64,000 nucleotides of DNA from Nocardia rhizosphaerihabitans. Lineage in GTDB: Bacteria; Actinomycetota; Actinomycetes; Mycobacteriales; Mycobacteriaceae. The position numbers and the translations under genes were made by a program. Location of the stretch: positions 1 to 64,000 of the forward strand of contig NZ_BMNE01000011.1 of the NCBI RefSeq assembly GCF_014646295.1, in the 5' to 3' direction. The notes under the pieces were generated by a model. It made no database searches. It had not been told where the DNA came from and saw nothing but the letters and a program-made list of their open reading frames with translations. Position 1 is the first letter of the stretch. The number at the start of each line of letters is the position of its first letter. Positions 59,967 to 64,000 of the stretch are shown here, piece after piece.

Positions 59967-59981
59967 GATAATCTGATTCTC
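59967..59981. promoter_or_regulatory. weak motif 1 site
   Basis: GATAATCTGATTCTC differs in one base from the GAGAAT-N3-ATTCTC consensus. It lies between the regulator gene and the beta-propeller gene, 229 bases from the latter, so its target is unclear. Confidence 0.35.
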
Positions 59982-60124
59982 CCGTTCTCGCATACACTGT
60001 TCTTGTGACTTCGATCCGCGTGGCGGTGTCGGTCCAGGTCAGCGCGCCCCCAGCACGTCACCCGCCGGGAGGCGTCTCGGCACATATCCCCTGAGCAGCA
60101 CGTTCGGGAGCAGAATCCGACATT

Positions 60125-60144
60125 GCAATCCTTATGAGGATTGC
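60125..60144. promoter_or_regulatory. motif 2 operator before the beta-propeller-SDR-Rieske operon
   Basis: GCAATCCTTATGAGGATTGC is a perfect 20-base palindrome, the best copy of motif 2. TACTGT directly after it could be a -10 box, with the translation start at 60196. A bound GntR protein would cover the promoter. Confidence 0.75.
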
Positions 60145-60195
60145 CGTACTGTGGCCCGCAACACATCTGATCCGACTGTATGGGAGGGCCCCGTA

Positions 60196-61791
60196 GTGAC
60201 CCGAGGGGCGCGCTACAGCAGCGAAACACCGTTGACCGTCGCCGAAGGCTGGCGCCTGCAACGACTCACACCGCCGAGCCGACTCTTCGGTGCCAACGGA
60301 CTGCGCACCGGCGCCGACGACCGCATCTATGTGGCGCAGGTGGCGGGCAGCCAGATCAGCGCACTCGACGTCGCCAGCGGCAGCCTCGAGACCATCAGCG
60401 CCAAGGGTGGGGACATCGTCGCCCCCGACGATCTCGTCTTCGACACCGAGGGCAATCTCATCGCCACCGAGTACATGGACGCCCGCGTCAGTGTGCGGCA
60501 CCCCGACGGCACCACCCGAGTCCTGCGTGACGATCTGCCCGGCGCGAACGGCATCACCTTCCACGAGGGCCGGCTGTTCGTCAACGAGTGCCGGATCGGC
60601 GGGCGGCTCATGGAACTGCCGCTCGACGGCAGCATTCCGCGAGTACTGGTCGACAACCTGCCGATGCCCAACGCGATGGAATTCGGCCCCGACGGACTCC
60701 TCTACTACCCCGTCATGGGGACCAACGACATCTGGCGCGTCGACCCGAACGGCGGCGAGCCCGAACGTGTCGTCGGCGACCTCGGCGTCCCCGACTCGGT
60801 CAAGTTCGACGCCGCGGGCTTCATCGTGTCCACCCAGGTCGGCACCGGTGAGGTGCTCCGCATCGACCCACGCACCGGCGACCGTCGAGTACTGGCGAAT
60901 CTCGCTCCCGGACTGGACAATTGCACGTTCGTGGGGAACCGGCTGTTCGTGTCGAGCTTCACCGGCGAGATCACCGAGATCCTCGGCGACGGCGCGACTG
61001 CACCGATCCTGGCGGGCGGGCTGATGTGGCCGCTCGATCTCACCTTCGGCCACGACGGCAACCTCTACGTCGCCGACGGTACGTATTTCTACGTCCTGCG
61101 TGCGGGCCAGCTCGAACCGGTCGCCTCGCTGTTCAGCGTCAACACCCCCGGTTACGTGCGCGGCGCCACCTCGGTCGGCCCTGGCGAGTTCCTCGTTTCG
61201 ACCTCCTCGGGCGAGATCGCCTACTACCGGCTGGGTCCCGAGCCGGACACCGAGATCGTGGCGAAGGGCTACGACCAGCTCTATGGCATCGCCGCTACCG
61301 TCGACCACTGCATCGTCGTCGCCGAGTTCGGCGCGGGCCGGGTGATGTTGTTGCACGGCGGCCGGGCCGAGGCCATCGCGACCGGGCTCGCGGGTCCGCT
61401 TGGCGTGGCTTTCGGGCCGAACGAATCCGTACTTGTCTCCGAATCCGTTGCGGGGCGCGTCGTTTCGATCAAGGACGGCAGCGTCGACGTCGTGGTCGAC
61501 GATCTCGACACACCACACGGCATCCTGGTGCGCGGCACGCAACTGTTCGTCGTCGACGTCGGTCTCAAGGCCGTCATCGTTGTCGACCTGGAGACCAAAG
61601 CGCGCCGGACTCTCGCCGCGGGTCTGCCGGTCGGCGTGCCCGAAGGGGTGGTCGCCAAGCCGCTGCTCGGCACCCCGCCGTTCTCCGGCCCGATGGGCCC
61701 GTTCGCAGGCATCACCGCGAGCCCGGGCGGCGTCCTCTACCTCTCGGCCGACGCCGAGGGCAGCATCCTCACCCTGAATCAGGAAGCGTGA
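60196..61791 (+). CDS. SMP-30/gluconolactonase-like beta-propeller protein
   Basis: A 531-residue protein made of repeated beta-propeller blades, for example GANGITFHEGRLFVNE, NAMEFGPDGLLYYP, LDLTFGHDGNLYVAD and LGVAFGPNESVLVSES. SMP-30 lactonases have about 300 residues, so this is nearly double and may hold two propellers or one large one. The start at GTG 60196 is preferred because GGGAGGG lies seven bases upstream. The other GTG at 60151 would lie in the probable -10 box. It may hydrolyse a lactone made during degradation. No signal peptide is seen. Confidence 0.85.
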   Translation: MTRGARYSSETPLTVAEGWRLQRLTPPSRLFGANGLRTGADDRIYVAQVAGSQISALDVASGSLETISAKGGDIVAPDDLVFDTEGNLIATEYMDARVSVRHPDGTTRVLRDDLPGANGITFHEGRLFVNECRIGGRLMELPLDGSIPRVLVDNLPMPNAMEFGPDGLLYYPVMGTNDIWRVDPNGGEPERVVGDLGVPDSVKFDAAGFIVSTQVGTGEVLRIDPRTGDRRVLANLAPGLDNCTFVGNRLFVSSFTGEITEILGDGATAPILAGGLMWPLDLTFGHDGNLYVADGTYFYVLRAGQLEPVASLFSVNTPGYVRGATSVGPGEFLVSTSSGEIAYYRLGPEPDTEIVAKGYDQLYGIAATVDHCIVVAEFGAGRVMLLHGGRAEAIATGLAGPLGVAFGPNESVLVSESVAGRVVSIKDGSVDVVVDDLDTPHGILVRGTQLFVVDVGLKAVIVVDLETKARRTLAAGLPVGVPEGVVAKPLLGTPPFSGPMGPFAGITASPGGVLYLSADAEGSILTLNQEA

Positions 61792-62645
61792 CAACGGATA
61801 TGGCGTACGACGGTCTGGGGCTCGACGGACGCATCGTCATCGTGTCCGGTGCGGGCGGCGGCGGCATCGGCACCGCCGTCACCGCGATGGCGGCCCGCGC
61901 AGGCGCGACCGTCATCGCGGTGAGCAGATCGGCAGAGAACCTCGACACCCACATCGCGCCCCTGGTCGCCGAGGGGCTCCCGGTGATCCCGGTCGCCGCC
62001 GACGCGGGCACCGACGAAGGAATCGCGACCGTGCTCGACCAGGTCGGCGCGGTCCCCGGCACTCTGCACGGACTGGTGAACGTGGCCGGTGGCGCGGACC
62101 CATCCCAGTGGATGCCCGCCGTCCGGATCACCCGATCCGACTGGCACGACCTGTTCGCGCGCAACCTGGACACGATGTTCTTTATGAGCCAGGCGGTCGC
62201 CCGAGAGCTGCGAGCACGCGAATCGACCGGTTCCATCGTGTCGATCTCCTCGATCAGCGGCATGAATTCCGCACCGTTCCACCTCGCCTACGGCACCGCC
62301 AAAGCCGCACTGGTCGCCGCGACCAGGACGCTCGCGGTGGAACTCGCGCAGGACGGGATCCGGGTCAACGCGGTGGCGCCCGGCGTCACCGAGACACCGG
62401 CCTCCCGAGCCTACGTCGGTGACGACCCCGACCGCGATCGCCGGGCCATCACGATGGGCAGGCGCGGGCAGCCGCAGGAGCAGGCGGGCCCGATCCTGTT
62501 CCTGCTCTCCGATCTGTCCACCTACATCACCGGCCAGACGCTGCTCGTGGACGGCGGCCTGAACCTGCGCTGGACCCATCTGGGCGAGGACCACACCTCG
62601 CTGTTCCTCGAGAACGAGGACTTCCGCGCCGCCATCACCCGCTGA
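61788..62645 (+). CDS. short-chain dehydrogenase/reductase
   Basis: A 285-residue SDR. The cofactor motif is SGAGGGGIG, then VNVAGGAD, the catalytic Ser is in SISSISGMNS and Tyr-Lys in YGTAKAA. The C-terminus is extended (LGEDHTSLFLENEDFRAA). GTG 61788 overlaps the preceding stop (GTGA). ATG 61800 is the other candidate. It is followed after 30 bases by a Rieske oxygenase. Confidence 0.9.
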   Translation: MTTDMAYDGLGLDGRIVIVSGAGGGGIGTAVTAMAARAGATVIAVSRSAENLDTHIAPLVAEGLPVIPVAADAGTDEGIATVLDQVGAVPGTLHGLVNVAGGADPSQWMPAVRITRSDWHDLFARNLDTMFFMSQAVARELRARESTGSIVSISSISGMNSAPFHLAYGTAKAALVAATRTLAVELAQDGIRVNAVAPGVTETPASRAYVGDDPDRDRRAITMGRRGQPQEQAGPILFLLSDLSTYITGQTLLVDGGLNLRWTHLGEDHTSLFLENEDFRAAITR

Positions 62646-62675
62646 CAAGCCCACGGTTTCCTCCAGGAGGACATC

Positions 62676-64000
62676 ATGACCGAAACCGCCGAGAACACCG
62701 GCGATCCCGCCGCGGATCCGCTGTCGACCCCGATGATGATCGGTGTCGAGGCCTACATTTCCCCGGAGTACGCCAAGGCCGAGGGCGACCGTCTGTGGGC
62801 CAAGGTGTGGCAGCAGGTCTGCCGGGTGGAGGAGATCCCGCGGGTCGGCGACTACCTGACCTACGAGATCGCCGCCGACTCGATCATCGTGGTCCGCACC
62901 GCGCCCGACACCCTGCGCGCCTACCACAATGTGTGCGCGCACCGAGGCCGCCGGCTGGTGGACACTCCCCCGGGCGCGCACGACGGCCGCGGCCAGACCC
63001 GCCAGTTCACCTGTAGCTTCCACGGCTGGCGCTACGACCTCGACGGCCGCAACACCTTCGTCGCCGAACGCGACGACTGGCCGTGCGGTCTCACCGAGCG
63101 CAACGACGGACTCGCGAAGGTGCAGATCGACACCTGGGGCGGCTGGGTCTGGATCAATATGGACCCCGAGTGCGAGCCGCTGCGCGACTACCTCGAACCC
63201 GCCGCGGGCCTGCTCGAACATTTCGAGCTGGAGAAAATGCGCTACCGGTGGCGCAAATGGCTGACCTTCGACTGTAATTGGAAGGTCGCCTTCGAGGCGT
63301 TCATGGAGACTTACCACGTCCCCTACACACACCCCGAGTTCTCGAATTTCGGCTCCTTCCTCGGCTGGGCCCGTGCGCAGGGCAAGCACAGCAATATCGG
63401 CTACGACGCGCCCAAGGGCATGGAGGAGAACCAGGCGAAGTTGCGGGTGGGTGGCGGTGCCGACGCCCGAATCTCCACCGCCCAGTTGCAGAACTTCACC
63501 TGGGAGAACGCCAATACCAACACCACTCGCACGCTGGTGGACGTGGCCAACCGGCTCGTCGACGAGCTGCCCGAGGGCACCCCGTCCGACCAGGTGCTGC
63601 GATACTGGCTCGAAACGGCCAGGGCCGAGGACCAGGCACGTGGCGTCGACTGGCCAAAGGTCGAGCCCGACATCGTCGCCCAGAGTGGCACCGCCTGGCA
63701 GATCTTCCCGAACTTCCAGATCGGGCACGCGGTCAACAACATGCTCTGCTACCGGTTCCGCCCCTACGGCACCGATCCGGACAAGTGCATCTTCGAGGCC
63801 GCTGTGTTCGAGCTGTTCCCGGAAGGGCAAGAGCCGCAGACCGAATGGGAGTACACACCGGTCGGTGACCCCGGCTGGCGCACCGTGCTGCCGCAGGACT
63901 TCGACAATATGGCCGCCGTACAGCAGGGCATGAAATCGCGGGGCTTCTCCGGCCCCAAGCCCAACCCGTATCGCGAGCGCAGCGTGGTGAACCTGCACCA
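62676..64000 (+). CDS. Rieske oxygenase, catalytic (alpha) subunit, cut by window end
   Basis: The frame is open to the last base, giving at least 441 residues. The Rieske cluster motif is C87-x-H89 and C113-x2-H116 (NVCAHRGRR and CSFHGW). The mononuclear iron site begins with His214 and His219 in ETYHVPYTHPEF. These enzymes hydroxylate aromatic or alicyclic rings with O2 and electrons from a ferredoxin or reductase. The start has AGGAGG upstream. A [2Fe-2S] ferredoxin gene under the same motif 2 control is at 43639. No reductase is visible in the window. Confidence 0.93.
   Translation, partial: MTETAENTGDPAADPLSTPMMIGVEAYISPEYAKAEGDRLWAKVWQQVCRVEEIPRVGDYLTYEIAADSIIVVRTAPDTLRAYHNVCAHRGRRLVDTPPGAHDGRGQTRQFTCSFHGWRYDLDGRNTFVAERDDWPCGLTERNDGLAKVQIDTWGGWVWINMDPECEPLRDYLEPAAGLLEHFELEKMRYRWRKWLTFDCNWKVAFEAFMETYHVPYTHPEFSNFGSFLGWARAQGKHSNIGYDAPKGMEENQAKLRVGGGADARISTAQLQNFTWENANTNTTRTLVDVANRLVDELPEGTPSDQVLRYWLETARAEDQARGVDWPKVEPDIVAQSGTAWQIFPNFQIGHAVNNMLCYRFRPYGTDPDKCIFEAAVFELFPEGQEPQTEWEYTPVGDPGWRTVLPQDFDNMAAVQQGMKSRGFSGPKPNPYRERSVVNLH

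Noticed and set aside
61779..63998. 739-codon open frame on the minus strand
   Set aside because: It lies opposite the SDR and Rieske genes, which have full family motifs. The translation is low-complexity Gly/Val/Arg/His-rich, as typical for antisense frames in GC-rich DNA.
1..64000. Mobile elements, CRISPR arrays, tRNA genes or integration sites
   Set aside because: No transposase or integrase motifs, direct repeat arrays or cloverleaf sequences were seen on reading both strands.

Overview
The window is high-GC actinobacterial DNA, most like a mycolic-acid-containing genus such as Nocardia, Rhodococcus or Mycolicibacterium. The evidence is a complete yrbE/mce lipid-import operon, mycofactocin-type short-chain dehydrogenases, paired small and large acyl-CoA dehydrogenase subunits, P450s with tiny CxxHxxC ferredoxins, and many GTG starts. 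No tRNA, rRNA, CRISPR array or transposase was seen. Almost everything looks like one catabolic island for a lipophilic, probably cyclic or branched carboxylate, steroid-like or terpenoid compound. The substrate cannot be named from sequence.

Layout. 1-1100: decayed DNA with remains of an acyl-CoA ligase gene. 1124-5433 (minus): P450, mycofactocin-type SDR and an acyl-CoA dehydrogenase pair. 5527-14837 (minus): yrbEA-yrbEB-mceA to mceF plus one Mce-associated protein. 15191-15766 (minus): conserved hypothetical gene. 16081-22162 (plus): two acyl-CoA ligases, two amidohydrolases and a MaoC hydratase. 22225-24232 (minus): class III adenylate cyclase and an MftC-like protein that has lost its radical-SAM cysteines. 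24449-26014 (plus): amidohydrolase and a small EthD-like protein. 26065-31106 (minus): aldehyde dehydrogenase, type III CoA-transferase, HMG-CoA-synthase-like/DUF35 fusion and thiolase. 31365-39448 (plus): two SDRs, ferredoxin, P450, DUF35-Ltp2-type fusion, hydrolase, DoxX protein and two beta-hydroxyacid dehydrogenases. 39530-41010 (minus): ferredoxin and P450. 41153-43550 (plus): acyl-CoA dehydrogenase pair. 43639-47213 (minus): two CoA-transferases, enoyl-CoA hydratase and [2Fe-2S] ferredoxin. 47289-49582 (plus): ligase and SDR. 49685-53563 (plus): AcuI-type reductase, double hot-dog dehydratase and ligase. 53728-58987 (minus): two acyl-CoA dehydrogenase pairs and a crotonase. 59111-59905 (plus): GntR/FCD regulator. 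60196-64000 (plus): beta-propeller protein, SDR and a Rieske oxygenase cut by the window edge.

Two palindromes divide the locus into two likely regulons. Motif 1, GAGAAT-N3-ATTCTC, lies before most operons from about 5.4 to 49.7 kb, including the mce operon, the P450s, the amidohydrolases and the MftC-like/cyclase pair. No candidate regulator for it was found in the window. Motif 2, ATCCT-N4-AGGAT, occurs at three promoters (47.26, 59.01 and 60.13 kb) around the GntR gene and probably marks its regulon.

How the genes may work together (inference): Mce proteins import the substrate. P450s, SDRs and the Rieske enzyme oxidise it. Amidohydrolases and the alpha/beta hydrolase cleave or decarboxylate intermediates. 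Ligases and CoA-transferases activate acids to CoA esters. Acyl-CoA dehydrogenases, hydratases, SDRs and thiolase or aldolase modules shorten them. The most unusual items are the cysteine-less MftC-like protein next to a cyclase, the two thiolase-fold/DUF35 fusions that lack the usual catalytic cysteine, and the two palindrome regulons.
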